A stretch of 64,000 nt of DNA, taken from NCBI GenBank assembly GCA_016713435.1, contig JADJPD010000018.1, positions 44,979-108,978 on the forward strand, given 5' to 3'. The notes beneath the pieces are model-generated. The model ran no database searches, was not told the DNA's origin, and saw only the letters and a list, made by a program, of their open reading frames with translations. Shown piece after piece: positions 44,300-52,570 of the stretch. This stretch comes from Gemmatimonadota bacterium. GTDB taxonomy: Bacteria; Gemmatimonadota; Gemmatimonadetes; Gemmatimonadales; GWC2-71-9. Numbering within the stretch: position 1 is the first letter of the stretch; each line of letters begins with the position of its first letter. Position numbers and translations under genes: made by a program.

Positions 44300-44316
44300 T
44301 CCTGTTGGTGGAGGCG

Positions 44317-44685
44317 TCAGGCCGGCTTGAAGATGGCCGCCCAGGCCGCCGCGAGGCCAAGGAGCGGCGCCGCGAGGAAGAGCGGCTTGGCGAGGTCGGG
44401 CTTCCGGTAGGGCAGCACGATCACCACGCTGAGCAGCGTCCAGATGGTGAGCTTGATCCAGATCCAGAGCGGAAAGGGGAAGGCCACGTGCAGCCGGGCG
44501 AGCATCCCGAAGCCGCCGAGGAGGACCAGGAAGGCGGCAGTGCCATGGAGGGCGCTGACGAGCGTGCGATGGGGATTGGCCGCCTTGGTGCCGCCGGCGG
44601 CCACGTAGAGTGCGAGTCCGCCGATGCTCGTGAAGAGGAGCATGATCGCGAACAGGTGGATGGTGCGATAGGTCTCGATGGGCAT
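44317..44685 (-). CDS. Four-helix membrane protein
   Basis: A 122-residue membrane protein with four helices: IHLFAIMLLFTSIGGLALYVA, GTAAFLVLLGGFGMLARL, WIWIKLTIWTLLSVVIVLPY and FLAAPLLGLAAAWAAIF. Histidines in helices 1 and 2 (ETYRTIHL, SALHGT) could bind heme, as in SirB-like or DUF-type respiratory proteins. It is not clearly one named family. Confidence 0.5.
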   Translation of the reverse strand: MPIETYRTIHLFAIMLLFTSIGGLALYVAAGGTKAANPHRTLVSALHGTAAFLVLLGGFGMLARLHVAFPFPLWIWIKLTIWTLLSVVIVLPYRKPDLAKPLFLAAPLLGLAAAWAAIFKPA

Positions 44686-44923
44686 AGTGGCAGCAAGAGT
44701 AATGGCGTGCTGTCCCCTCGGGAATGGCCTGCCCTGCCGTCCAAGCTTTGGGAGCCGGTGACGTTCCGCGTCCGCCGCGGGCCGCCCTACGCCTCACCCC
44801 GCGGGCCGAGCGGCGCCTGCCCCCCAGGAGTGGAGGTCCGGTGCGGCGTCGCTCGGGCGCGGAACCGGTCGTCTCCATGCGTGCTCGATGAGTGGTGGGA
44901 TCCCCAGCATGGAGATGGCGCTC

Positions 44924-45148
44924 ATGAAAGTGATCCAGGTGGTCGGCCTCGTCCTGCTCCTGTTCGGCGGCTATGTTCTCGTGCGCGGGCTGAGCTTCAC
45001 CCGCGACCGCGAGGTGCTCGACGTGGGTCCGGTGCAGGCGGAGGTGGAGGAGCGCAAGGCGATCCCCTCGTGGGCGGGCGCGCTTGCCGCCGGCCTCGGG
45101 GTGGTGTGCATCGTGGCAGGCGCGCGGGGTGGTTCGCGCGCCACCTGA
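44924..45148 (+). CDS. Small two-helix membrane protein (DUF3185-like)
   Basis: A 74-residue protein with two helices (IQVVGLVLLLFGGYVLVRG and SWAGALAAGLGVVCIVAGA) around a conserved-looking loop FTRDREVLDVGPVQAEVEERKAIP. This layout resembles the DUF3185-type family of short membrane proteins. Start codons at 44888 and 44909 are also possible; 44924 (MKVIQVVG) best matches the usual family start. Confidence 0.5.
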   Translation: MKVIQVVGLVLLLFGGYVLVRGLSFTRDREVLDVGPVQAEVEERKAIPSWAGALAAGLGVVCIVAGARGGSRAT

Positions 45149-45206
45149 CGGCGGCCGGCCCCGGGGACGCCGCCGGGAGGGGTGTCCCCCGGGGACGGAG
45201 GCGGCC

Positions 45207-45707
45207 GTGGCCAGCGCGGTGATCCAACTCAGCATCAAGCCCCGGGTGCCCGGCGAGCCGGGGCTCCCCAAGCGGCCCGTCGCGCGCCTCGTGGTGACGC
45301 CCACCGGCTGCGAGGGCGACTACAACCACTACCGCACCCGCTCCCTCGCGGGCGATCCCGACCAGGCGGTCCTCGTGGTCACGGACGAGGCGATTGCCTC
45401 CCTGGTCGCGGAGGGGTGGCCCATGACGCCCGGCGACTTCGGGGAGAACATCACGCTGGGCGGGGTGGCTGAGGCCTCGCTGGTCCCGGGCACGCTGCTC
45501 ACCATCGGCGCGGTGCGGCTCGAGGTCTCCAAGCCCTGCGAGCCCTGCAGCAACCTCTACCATCTGCCCTACGTGGGCCGCGAACGCGGCCCGGAGTTCC
45601 TGCGCGTCACCCGCGACCGCCGTGGCTGGTACGCGCGCGTGCTCACGCCCGGGACCATCGGCCTGAGCGACCGCGTCACGGTCGAGACACCGGCCGCCCG
45701 CGGATGA
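45207..45707 (+). CDS. MOSC domain protein
   Basis: A 166-residue stand-alone MOSC domain, the fold used to handle sulfur bound to the molybdenum cofactor. It shows LPKRPVARLVVTPTGCEGDYNHYR, then the conserved MTPGDFGENITLGGV block, and EVSKPCEPCSNLYHLPYVG with the key Cys. The family is YiiM-like. GGAGG five bases before GTG 45207 supports that start. The stop overlaps the cupin gene by ATGA. Confidence 0.88.
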   Translation: MASAVIQLSIKPRVPGEPGLPKRPVARLVVTPTGCEGDYNHYRTRSLAGDPDQAVLVVTDEAIASLVAEGWPMTPGDFGENITLGGVAEASLVPGTLLTIGAVRLEVSKPCEPCSNLYHLPYVGRERGPEFLRVTRDRRGWYARVLTPGTIGLSDRVTVETPAARG

Positions 45708-46216
45708 CGCACCCCGGCCCGCCGCCGACCCTCGATCCCCGCGCCGCCACGCTGATCGAGCAGCTGGGGCTCGCCCCGCATCCCGAGGGCGGCCACTACC
45801 GCGAGCTCTTCCGCTCCCCGTCCAAGGTGCAGCCCGGCGATGACCGCCCGGCACGGAACGCGCTGACCACCATCTACTTCCTCCTCCCCGCGGGCGAGCA
45901 CAGCCGCTGGCACCGGGTGCGCTCCGACGAGGTGTGGCACCTCTACGAGGGCGGCCCCATCGAGCTGTTGCTGAGCCCGCCCGGCTTCGCCGCCGTCGAG
46001 CGCGTGCTGCTCGGCCCGCCGGGCAGCACGCTCGGGCCCTGTCACACGGTGCCCGCCGGCTGGTGGCAGGCCGCGCGGCCGCGCGGTGCCTACGCGCTGG
46101 CGGGCTGCACCGTGGCGCCGGGGTTCGAGTTCGCCGACTTCGGCTTCCTGCGGGAGTCGCCCGAGGAGCTGGCGCGCCTCCGCGCCCTCTCGCCCGAGCT
46201 CGCGCGCCTGGCGTGA
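45704..46216 (+). CDS. Cupin family protein (DUF985)
   Basis: A 170-residue cupin with the DUF985 signature: LIEQLGLAPHPEGGHYRELFRSP, TTIYFLLPAGEHSRWHRVRSDEVWHLYEG (metal-binding His and Glu) and TVPAGWWQAARP...YALAGCTVAPGFEFADFGF. The role is unknown; some members act on sugars. It is coupled to MOSC upstream and to DUF429 downstream. Confidence 0.87.
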   Translation: MTHPGPPPTLDPRAATLIEQLGLAPHPEGGHYRELFRSPSKVQPGDDRPARNALTTIYFLLPAGEHSRWHRVRSDEVWHLYEGGPIELLLSPPGFAAVERVLLGPPGSTLGPCHTVPAGWWQAARPRGAYALAGCTVAPGFEFADFGFLRESPEELARLRALSPELARLA

Positions 46217-46914
46217 TGCCACAGGCCGTGGCCGGGGCCGACGGGTGCCCCGGCGGGTGGATCGTGGTGCGTGACGCCGGCGGGGTCGTGGCGGCCGAGC
46301 TCGTGGCGGATGCGGCGGGCCTCGTTGCGCTCGCGCAGGGGGTAGCGGCGCTCGGCGTGGACATCCCCATCGGGCTCCCGGACGATGGACCGCGCGCCTG
46401 CGACCTCGCCGCACGCGCCTTCCTCGGGGCCCGGCGCACCTCGAGTGTCTTCCCCGCCCCGGTACGCGCCGCGCTCGGCGCGGCGGACTACGGCGACGCG
46501 TGCGCCCGTTCCCTCGCGGCCTGCGGCAAGAAGCTCACCCTCCAGACCTGGCACCTCGTGGCGCGGATCCGCGACATGGACACTGCACTCCGCGCCGACC
46601 CGGGCGTGGCCGCGCGGATCCATGAGGTGCATCCCGAATCGAGCTTCCACCTGTGGAGCGGACAGGCGGGCCTGCCGCCCAAGAAGACGGCGGCGGGCCG
46701 CGCCGCGCGCCTCACCCTGGTGGAGGCACGATGGCCCGGGGCCTGGGCGGCCACCCGCGCGGCGCACCGGAAGGCCCTGGTCCGGGATGATGACCTGCTC
46801 GACGCCTTCGCCGCGCTCTGGAGCGCGCACCGGATCGCGGCGGGCACGGCGCTCCAGCTGCCGGCCGAGGTCGCCCGAGACGCGCACGGGCTGCGCATGG
46901 TGATCCAGGCGTGA
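46216..46914 (+). CDS. DUF429 family protein (predicted RNase H-fold nuclease)
   Basis: A 232-residue protein with the DUF429 pattern: AVAGADGCPGGWIVV at the start, LGVDIPIGLPDDGPRACDLAARAFLGARRTSSVFPAP in the middle, and IHEVHPESSFHLW plus VRDDDLLDAFAALWSAH near the end. The Asp and Glu residues of these blocks fit an RNase H-like active site. The in vivo substrate is unknown. Its ATG overlaps the cupin stop (TGATG). Confidence 0.87.
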   Translation: MPQAVAGADGCPGGWIVVRDAGGVVAAELVADAAGLVALAQGVAALGVDIPIGLPDDGPRACDLAARAFLGARRTSSVFPAPVRAALGAADYGDACARSLAACGKKLTLQTWHLVARIRDMDTALRADPGVAARIHEVHPESSFHLWSGQAGLPPKKTAAGRAARLTLVEARWPGAWAATRAAHRKALVRDDDLLDAFAALWSAHRIAAGTALQLPAEVARDAHGLRMVIQA

Positions 46915-46984
46915 GCCCCGGCTTGTCGCCCGTGGCGGCGGCAGTGCAGCTTCCCGGCGACTCCTTCGCCGAGTAACCCCGCCG

Positions 46985-47502
46985 ATGGCTACCCCTCCCG
47001 AAGTCTGGCTCCGCGGCCCCGTGCCGGGCATCGCGCCCGAGTTGCAGCCGGCGGCGCACGCGCTGCTGCAATCGCTCGAGGATGTGGAGCACGCGGTGGG
47101 CCCGCTCTCGGCTGCCGGACTTTGGGCCACGCCCGGCGGCGCGCCGAGCGTCGGGTTTCACCTGCTGCACCTGGCGGGGAGTGTGGATCGCCTCTGCACC
47201 TATGCGGCCGGTGCCCCACTCTCCGACGACCAGCGCGAGGAGCTGCGCTGGGAGAAGGAGCCGGTGACCCGCCACCCACGGCACAAGTGCTGCTGGCGCG
47301 CTGCCGCGGCATCGTGGACCGGGCGCTGGCGCAGCTGCGCGCCACGCCGGCCGGCGCCTTCACGGAGCCGCGCGGCGTGGGGCGGGCGCAGCTGCCGTCG
47401 ACCGTCGGCGGGCTCCTCTTCCATGCCGGGGAGCACGCGCAGCGGCACTCGGGGCAGGTCGTCACTACCGCGCGCATCGTGCGGGGGCTGGGCAGCGCAT
47501 GA
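46985..47502 (+). CDS. DinB family protein (frameshifted)
   Basis: A DinB-like four-helix bundle of about 172 residues. The first half contains LLQSLEDVEHAV and SVGFHLLHLAGSVDRLCTYAAG (first metal His). The second half, in another frame, has GRAQLPSTVGGLLFHAGEHAQRHSGQVVTTARI (the other His ligands). The break is near 47270. DinB proteins are often metal-dependent thiol-S-transferases. The stop overlaps the GNAT start (ATGA at 47499-47502). Confidence 0.78.
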
Positions 47503-47960
47503 TTGCCTATCGTCCCGCCACCGTGGCGGACCTGCCTGCGCTGCTGGCGCTGACGCCGCTCCTCGGCAGCTTCGACGTGCCCGCCTGGCGCACGCCGGAG
47601 GAGATTGGCCGCGCCGACAACGCCATCCTCGAGGAGGCCGTGCGCTCGCCGCGCGCGGAGGTGTTCGTGGCGGTCGCCGAGGAGGCGGGACGGGTGCTGG
47701 GGCTGGTGTTCGCCTCCACCCGGCAGGATTACTTCACCGGCGCCCCGCACGGCCACATCGAGGTGCTCACGGTGCACCCCGCCGCGCAGGGGCTCGGCAT
47801 CGGGAAGGAACTCGTGGCGCGGGCGGAGGCGTGGAGTCGCGCCCGCGGGCACCGCGCCATGACGCTCAACGTCTTCGCGCGGAACGAGGCGGCCCGCGCC
47901 GTCTATCACCGCCTCGGCTACGCGCCGGAGACCATCCACTACTGGAAGGCGCTCGGCTGA
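47499..47960 (+). CDS. GNAT family N-acetyltransferase
   Basis: A 153-residue GNAT: MIAYRPATVADLPALLALTPLLG, then GHIEVLTVHPAAQGLGIGKELVARAEAW with acetyl-CoA loop Q-G-L-G-I-G and MTLNVFARNEAARAVYHRLGYAPETIHY. The C-terminal pattern is that of RimI-like or small-molecule GNATs. It is coupled to the DinB gene upstream. Confidence 0.83.
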   Translation: MIAYRPATVADLPALLALTPLLGSFDVPAWRTPEEIGRADNAILEEAVRSPRAEVFVAVAEEAGRVLGLVFASTRQDYFTGAPHGHIEVLTVHPAAQGLGIGKELVARAEAWSRARGHRAMTLNVFARNEAARAVYHRLGYAPETIHYWKALG

Positions 47961-48119
47961 CCGGTGTGCGCCCCGGCCCGCGCCCGGGCGTCCTGCGGGA
48001 AGCCTGGGCCGGGGGCGGGAAGGCGCCGCTCCTGCTCCGGCACGCAATGCCGGACGAAGCTGGAGCTCCGCGCCCTCGACGTGACGCGACCCTGACCCCG
48101 AACGCCTTGGAGTGATGCG

Positions 48120-48768
48120 ATGGCCGACCGCCTGGTACTGCTGGTGGGTGCGACGGGCCTGGTGGGTGGCGAGTGCCTGCGCCGCCTGGTGGCGGACCCC
48201 GGCGTGGGTCAGGTGCGCGTGCTGGTCCGGCGGCCGCTGCCCGGCGGCGCGCCGCATCCCAAGGTGACGCAGGCCGTGGTGGACTTCGAGCGCCTCACCG
48301 AGAAGCCTGAGCTCTTCGTGGTGGACCAGGTGTTCTGCGCCCTCGGCACCACCATCCGGCAGGCGGGCTCGCAGGCGGCGTTCCGGCGCGTGGACCACGA
48401 CTTCCCGGTGGCGGTGGGCCGCCTCGCCCTGGCCACCGGGGCCAGCCACTACCTGCTGGTCAGCTCCATCGGGGCCAACCCGGGGGCGCGCGCCTTCTAC
48501 CCACGGGTGAAGGGCGAGGTGGAGCAGGCCATCGTGGACCTCGGCTACCGGAGCACCACCATCGCGCGGCCGTCGCTCCTCCTCGGCGAGCGCCGCGAGT
48601 TCCGGCTGGGCGAGCGGGTGGCGAGCCGGCTCGGGTTCCTGATGCCCGCGCGCGCCAAGCCGGTGGCGGCGGCCCTGGTGGCCGCGGCGCTGGTGCGCTG
48701 CGGCCGCCGAGGACCGGCCGGGCGTGCGGATCCTCGAGAACGCCGACCTCCGCGCCACCCCCGCCTGA
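48120..48768 (+). CDS. NAD(P)-binding Rossmann-fold protein (HTATIP2-like, frameshift near end)
   Basis: An atypical short-chain dehydrogenase-like protein of about 216 residues. It begins LVLLVGATGLVGGECLRRLVAD (GxxGxxG cofactor loop), then VFCALGTTIRQAGSQAAFRRVDHDFPV and HYLLVSSIGANPGARAFYPRVKGEVEQ. It resembles HTATIP2/YwnB-type reductases. Near 48705 the frame changes, restoring the end (AAEDRPGVRILENADL) to a stop at 48766-48768. Confidence 0.8.
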
Positions 48769-48828
48769 GCCCTTGCCGCTGCTCCCTCCCCTCCCCTAGC
48801 CTTCGGGCGACTCAACCGGACGGCAGGC

Positions 48829-49203
48829 ATGCAGCAGATCGGCGCCGGACCGCGGCCCTTCGAGGTGGCCCGCGCCCGGCTCACCCCGGTGTTCCAGGCC
48901 TTCGGCTTCCGCCTCTTTGGAGTGGAGCTGCCGGAGAAGGGCAGCCGCCACGCCTTCGCGGAGTTCGGGCGGAAGGACCTCCGCATCCGCCTGGTGTGGG
49001 AGGGCGACGAGCAGGTGCTCTGGCTCGAGGCGGCGCGGCAGGCGGGGAGCGAGATCGTGAGCCGCTGGACCGACATCGAGTGGAGCATCGCCGGCCAGCG
49101 CCGGCCGGTGGAGCGCGGCACCGACGAGGCCCGCCTCGACCGCCTCGAGGGCGCGCTCGGCGCCTTCCTCAGCATGGACACGCCCGACGTGGCGCCGGCG
49201 TGA
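48829..49203 (+). CDS. Hypothetical protein, 124 aa
   Basis: A soluble 124-residue protein (PFEVARARLTPVFQAFGFRLF...). It alternates beta strands and helices, with FAEFGRKDLRIRLVWEGDEQVLWLEAARQAG in the middle. I recognise no family. Its GTG/TGA end overlaps the DinB gene start at 49200, so it is cotranslated with it. TAGCCT at 48796-48801 may be a -10 box. Confidence 0.5.
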   Translation: MQQIGAGPRPFEVARARLTPVFQAFGFRLFGVELPEKGSRHAFAEFGRKDLRIRLVWEGDEQVLWLEAARQAGSEIVSRWTDIEWSIAGQRRPVERGTDEARLDRLEGALGAFLSMDTPDVAPA

Positions 49204-49766
49204 GCGCGCCCGCCCCGCCCGCCTTCGCCACCGGCGCGCCGCGCACCGGGCCCGAGCTCTCGGCCGCGCTGGGCCGCCTGCTGGCGGAGGGCATCACCTA
49301 CCTGCAGGCGCTTCCCGAGCCGGCCTTCACGGCGCCGCAGGGCACCTTCTGGTCGCCGGCGGAGCATGTGCGGCACCTGCGGAAGTCGGCGGCGCCGCTG
49401 GTGACCGCACTCGGCATCCCACGCCTCGTCCTCGGGCTCCGGTTCGGGAAGGCGGGCCGCCCCTCGCGCGCGTTCGACGAGATGGTGGCGGTCTACCGTC
49501 AGGCGCTGGCCGGTGGCGCCACCGCCGGCCGCTTCGCGCCCTCCGGCGACGGCGACGGCCTCGACCGCACCGCCGTCCTCGACGGCTGGGCCCGCGTCAC
49601 CGGCGCGCTGCAGGCGCAGCTCGGCAAGTGGGATGAGGCCGCGCTCGACCGCTACCAGCTCCCCCACCCCGTCCTCGGCCCCCTCACCGTGCGCGAGATG
49701 CTGGCCTTCACCGTGTACCACACCGCCCACCACCTGCGCCGCGTGGCGGAACGGAGCGGCCGATGA
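49200..49766 (+). CDS. DinB family protein
   Basis: A 188-residue four-helix DinB/DUF664 protein. Putative metal ligands lie in WSPAEHVRHLRKS (first His) and LAFTVYHTAHHLRRV (the second and third). The middle has a FDEMVAVYRQALAGG linker. DinB proteins include thiol-S-transferases for bacillithiol or mycothiol and hydrolases; this copy's substrate is unknown. It overlaps the DinB gene at 49763 by four bases. Confidence 0.83.
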   Translation: MSAPAPPAFATGAPRTGPELSAALGRLLAEGITYLQALPEPAFTAPQGTFWSPAEHVRHLRKSAAPLVTALGIPRLVLGLRFGKAGRPSRAFDEMVAVYRQALAGGATAGRFAPSGDGDGLDRTAVLDGWARVTGALQAQLGKWDEAALDRYQLPHPVLGPLTVREMLAFTVYHTAHHLRRVAERSGR

Positions 49767-50275
49767 CCGACCTCCCCAGCCACCTCGGCGCCATCCTGGC
49801 GCGCGACCTCGCCGCCCTCCGCCGGGAGATCGAGGCCTACCCCGATGACGCGCTCCCCTGGCGCGAGGTCCCCGGCCTCACCAACCCCGGTGGCACTCTG
49901 GCGCTCCACGTGGCCGGCAACCTGCAGCACTACGTCGGCCACGTGCTGGGCGGCAGCGGCTACGTGCGCGACCGGCCCGCGGAGTTCGCGCGCCGCGGCG
50001 TGCCGCGGAGCGAACTGGTCGCCGAGCTGGACCGGGCGCGGGCGGCGGTACTCGCCGCCCTCCCACGCCTGACACCGGCCACCCTCGGGGCGCCCTTCCC
50101 CGAGGCGCTCGCGGGGCACCGGTTCCGCACCGACGACCTGCTGCTCCACCTCGCCACCCACCTGGCGTATCACCTGGGCCAGGTGGATTACCATCGCCGC
50201 GCCGTGACGGGCAGCCCGAGCACCATCGGCGCCATGGCGCTCCCGGAACTCGCCTCCGCCTCCCCCACCGGATGA
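49763..50275 (+). CDS. DinB family protein
   Basis: A 170-residue DinB protein, distinct from the one just upstream. The first His ligand is in GTLALHVAGNLQHYVGHVLGG and the other two in LATHLAYHLGQVDYHRRAVTG. This matches the bacillithiol-transferase-like subgroup. It is the second of two coupled DinB genes and leads by ATGA overlap into the alkyltransferase-like gene. Confidence 0.85.
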   Translation: MTDLPSHLGAILARDLAALRREIEAYPDDALPWREVPGLTNPGGTLALHVAGNLQHYVGHVLGGSGYVRDRPAEFARRGVPRSELVAELDRARAAVLAALPRLTPATLGAPFPEALAGHRFRTDDLLLHLATHLAYHLGQVDYHRRAVTGSPSTIGAMALPELASASPTG

Positions 50276-50616
50276 CCGGCAGCGGCTGGGCCCCCGTCTA
50301 CGCCGTGGTGCGGCGCATCCCGCGCGGCAAGGTGGCCACCTATGGCCAGGTGGCGGCACTCGCCGGCCGGCCGCGCCAGGCCCGGCAGGTAGGTTACGCC
50401 CTCCACGCGCTGCCGCCGGGCGCCGACGTGCCCTGGCACCGCGTGGTGAATGCGGCCGGCCGCCTCAGCCTGACACCCGACAGCGGCGGCATCGAGCAGC
50501 GGCTCCGCCTGCTGGCGGAAGGCGTGACGGTCACGGAAGGCGGGCGGATCCCCATGGCGGGGTTTCGCTGGCAGCCGGCCAGGCGCACGGTGGCCCGCCG
50601 CCCCTCGGCCCGCTAG
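50272..50616 (+). CDS. Alkyltransferase-like protein (MGMT family, Cys replaced by Trp)
   Basis: A 114-residue homologue of the DNA-binding domain of O6-alkylguanine-DNA alkyltransferase. It has VYAVVRRIPRGKVATYGQVAALAG (helix-turn-helix) and DVPWHRVVNAAGRLSL. The usual catalytic P-C-H-R-V is P-W-H-R-V (Trp55). That is the mark of alkyltransferase-like (ATL) proteins, which bind alkylated DNA and pass it to nucleotide-excision repair without transferring the alkyl group. A C-terminal Arg-rich tail follows. It is coupled to DinB upstream. Confidence 0.9.
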   Translation: MTGSGWAPVYAVVRRIPRGKVATYGQVAALAGRPRQARQVGYALHALPPGADVPWHRVVNAAGRLSLTPDSGGIEQRLRLLAEGVTVTEGGRIPMAGFRWQPARRTVARRPSAR

Positions 50617-50619
50617 CTT
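50614..50619 (+). promoter_or_regulatory. Candidate -10 box TAGCTT, leaderless promoter
   Basis: TAGCTT ends exactly 6 nt before ATG 50626, overlapping the stop codon of the ATL gene (TAG at 50614-50616). No ribosome-binding site lies in the 6-nt gap. Confidence 0.55.
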
Positions 50620-50625
50620 CGCGGC

Positions 50626-51033
50626 ATGTCGCTCTCCGCGCTGCTCGTGCTGGGCCTCCTCGGCCTGTGGCTCATGGTCCGGGGCCAGCGGGCCGTGGAC
50701 GCCGGGCGGGACGTGGACGCCACCACCCTCACCGAACTGGCGCGCGCCGGCTCCGACCTCGCCCAGCCGCACGAGGTCGAGTTCTACTTCTACTTCCCCG
50801 CCCAGGAGCAGGCCGCCGCCGTGGCGGAGCTGCTCGGCCGCGAGGGTTACGGCATCCGGCTGGACCACGCCCAGGAGGGCCGCGACTGGCTCTGCCTGGC
50901 CACCCGCGCCATGGTGCCGGCGCTGCCCGAGCTCCAGGCGCTCCGCGCCCGCTTCGTGGAGCTGGCGGAAGGCCGCGGCGGCGTGTACGACGGCTGGGGC
51001 GCCACCGTCGTGGAGCCGACGGGCGAGGCGTGA
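50626..51033 (+). CDS. RraB-like regulator of ribonuclease E, membrane-anchored
   Basis: A 135-residue protein with an N-terminal helix (ALLVLGLLGLWLMVRG) and then a RraB-like domain: LARAGSDLAQPHEVEFYFYFPAQEQAAAVAELLGREGY, ending GGVYDGWGATVVEP. The YDGWG block is a family hallmark. E. coli RraB inhibits RNase E; the membrane anchor here is a variation. The stop overlaps the GNAT start. Confidence 0.8.
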   Translation: MSLSALLVLGLLGLWLMVRGQRAVDAGRDVDATTLTELARAGSDLAQPHEVEFYFYFPAQEQAAAVAELLGREGYGIRLDHAQEGRDWLCLATRAMVPALPELQALRARFVELAEGRGGVYDGWGATVVEPTGEA

Positions 51034-51566
51034 GCCCGCCCGGCCTCCTCGTCCGCCCCGCCCGCCCGGCGGAGGCCGCCCGCTGCGCCGGGGTCGCCGC
51101 CTATGCGTTCGCCGCCGCCTACGGCCGCAGCAACCCGGTGCTCGAGGTGGCCCGCCACCTGGAGCGCGCCTGCAGCGTCCCGTACTTCGCCGCGGCCCTC
51201 GCCGATCCCGGCACCATCGTCCTCCTCGCGGAGGTGGCGGGCGAGGCGGTGGCGTACGCCATGGTGGCGCCGGAACCACCCCCGCCCTGCGTGCCACCCG
51301 ACGGGGCGCTGCAGGTGCTGCACTTCTACGTGGTGCCCGAGTGGACCGGCCGCGGGGTGGCGGCCCCGCTCATGGCGGCGGTGCTGGACGCGGCCGCCCA
51401 GGCGGGCGCCAGCCGGCTCTGGCTCACCACCTGGGAGCACGCGCCCTGGGCGCACGCCTTCTACCGGAAGCAGGGCTTCGTCGAGGTGGGCGACGTGCCG
51501 TTTGCGCTCGGCGAGGACATCCAGCGGGACCTGGTGCTGACCCGCCCCGTCAGCTCCCCGGGCTGA
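51030..51566 (+). CDS. GNAT family N-acetyltransferase
   Basis: A 178-residue GNAT: VRPARPAEAARCAGVAAYAFAAAYG, then LQVLHFYVVPEWTGRGVAAPLMAAVLDAA with acetyl-CoA loop T-G-R-G-V-A and RLWLTTWEHAPWAHAFYRKQGFVEVGDV. The 'LTTWEHAPWA...FYRKQGF' pattern is that of spermidine/PaiA-like acetyltransferases. GTG 51030 overlaps the RraB stop. Confidence 0.82.
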   Translation: MSPPGLLVRPARPAEAARCAGVAAYAFAAAYGRSNPVLEVARHLERACSVPYFAAALADPGTIVLLAEVAGEAVAYAMVAPEPPPPCVPPDGALQVLHFYVVPEWTGRGVAAPLMAAVLDAAAQAGASRLWLTTWEHAPWAHAFYRKQGFVEVGDVPFALGEDIQRDLVLTRPVSSPG

Positions 51567-51602
51567 GTTCCGGACCGTCTGGCGGGATCTGGTCCCGGCC
51601 CG

Positions 51603-51608
51603 TACGTT
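51603..51608 (+). promoter_or_regulatory. Candidate -10 box TACGTT before the CBS gene
   Basis: TACGTT lies 26 nt before the ATG at 51635, followed by a strong AAGGAGG ribosome-binding site. It is a conventional leadered arrangement, unlike 50614. Confidence 0.35.
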
Positions 51609-51634
51609 GGCCCTGTCCCCCCAAGGAGGCAGGC

Positions 51635-52068
51635 ATGGCGACGGTGCGGGAAATCCTGGAGAGGAAGGGGAGCGCGGTGGTGACGGCGGAGGCGGGACAG
51701 ACGGTGCTCGAGGCGGCGCGCATCATGAACGGCCACGGCATCGGCGCCGTGGTGGTCACCGAGCAGGGCGAGATGCGCGGCATCTTCACCGAGCGCGACG
51801 TACTGCGCCGCGTCGTGGCCGAGGCGCGCGACCCGAGCGCGACCCGGCTGGCGGAGGTGATGACCCCGGGGTGGTCACCACCGCGGACCAGACCACGGCG
51901 GAGGAATGCGCCGAGCTCATGACGGTGCGCCGGATCCGGCACCTGCCCGTGCTGTCGGGCGGGCACCTGGCCGGCATCGTCACGATCGGCGACCTGCTGG
52001 CCTGGCAGCTGAAGGAGCAGGCCACGACCATCACCCAGCTCAACGGGTTCATCTACGACAACCGCTGA
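51635..52068 (+). CDS. CBS-pair domain protein (one frameshift)
   Basis: A 144-residue tandem CBS domain protein. First motif: TVLEAARIMNGHGIGAVVVTEQGEMRGIFTERDVLRRV. The second is in another frame: TTAEECAELMTVRRIRHLPVLSGGHLAGIVTIGDLL. The shift lies near 51872. CBS pairs bind adenine nucleotides to sense energy state. AAGGAGG five bases before ATG 51635 fixes the start. Confidence 0.85.
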
Positions 52069-52078
52069 CCCAGGCGAC

Positions 52079-52570
52079 GTGCAGGCTCCTCTCCTCCGCG
52101 GCGGCCTCCTGGCCGCCGTACTCCTGTCCCTCCCCGTGACTGCGCTCCCCGCCCAGCAGGCGGCGGACCCGGGGCTGCCCGGCTGGCTCACCGGCTGCTG
52201 GCGCCAGGCCAGCGCGACGCTCGTCGTGGAGGAGATGTGGCTCGCCCCGCAGGGCGGCGCCATGGTGGCCACCGGGCGGACGCTGCGGCAGGACAGCATG
52301 ATTGCCTGGGAGCAGCTCGTGGTGCGCCGCCAGGGCCCGGGCCTGGTCCTCGAGGCCACCCCCTCCAACCAGCTGCGCGCCACCTTCACCGCCACGCTGG
52401 TGAGCGACACCCTGCTCCGCTTCGAGAACCCCCAGCACGATTTCCCGCAGGTCATCCGCTACGAGCGCCGCGGCCCCGACTCCCTCGTGGCCGTGGTGAG
52501 CGGCACCGTGCGCGAGCGGCAGCGCGCCATCACCTTCGAGTACGGCCGCGTGCCCTGCGGCCTCCCCTGA
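52079..52570 (+). CDS. DUF6265-like secreted protein
   Basis: A 163-residue exported protein (signal MQAPLLRGGLLAAVLLSLPVTALP). It is a lipocalin-like beta domain with LTGCWRQASATLVVEEMWLAPQGGAMVATGRTL and RFENPQHDFPQVIRYERRGPDSLVAVVSG. The 'ENPQHDFPQ.I.Y' block is typical of DUF6265. Function is unknown. GTG 52079 begins 10 nt after the CBS gene; the stop overlaps the next ATG. Confidence 0.7.
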   Translation: MQAPLLRGGLLAAVLLSLPVTALPAQQAADPGLPGWLTGCWRQASATLVVEEMWLAPQGGAMVATGRTLRQDSMIAWEQLVVRRQGPGLVLEATPSNQLRATFTATLVSDTLLRFENPQHDFPQVIRYERRGPDSLVAVVSGTVRERQRAITFEYGRVPCGLP

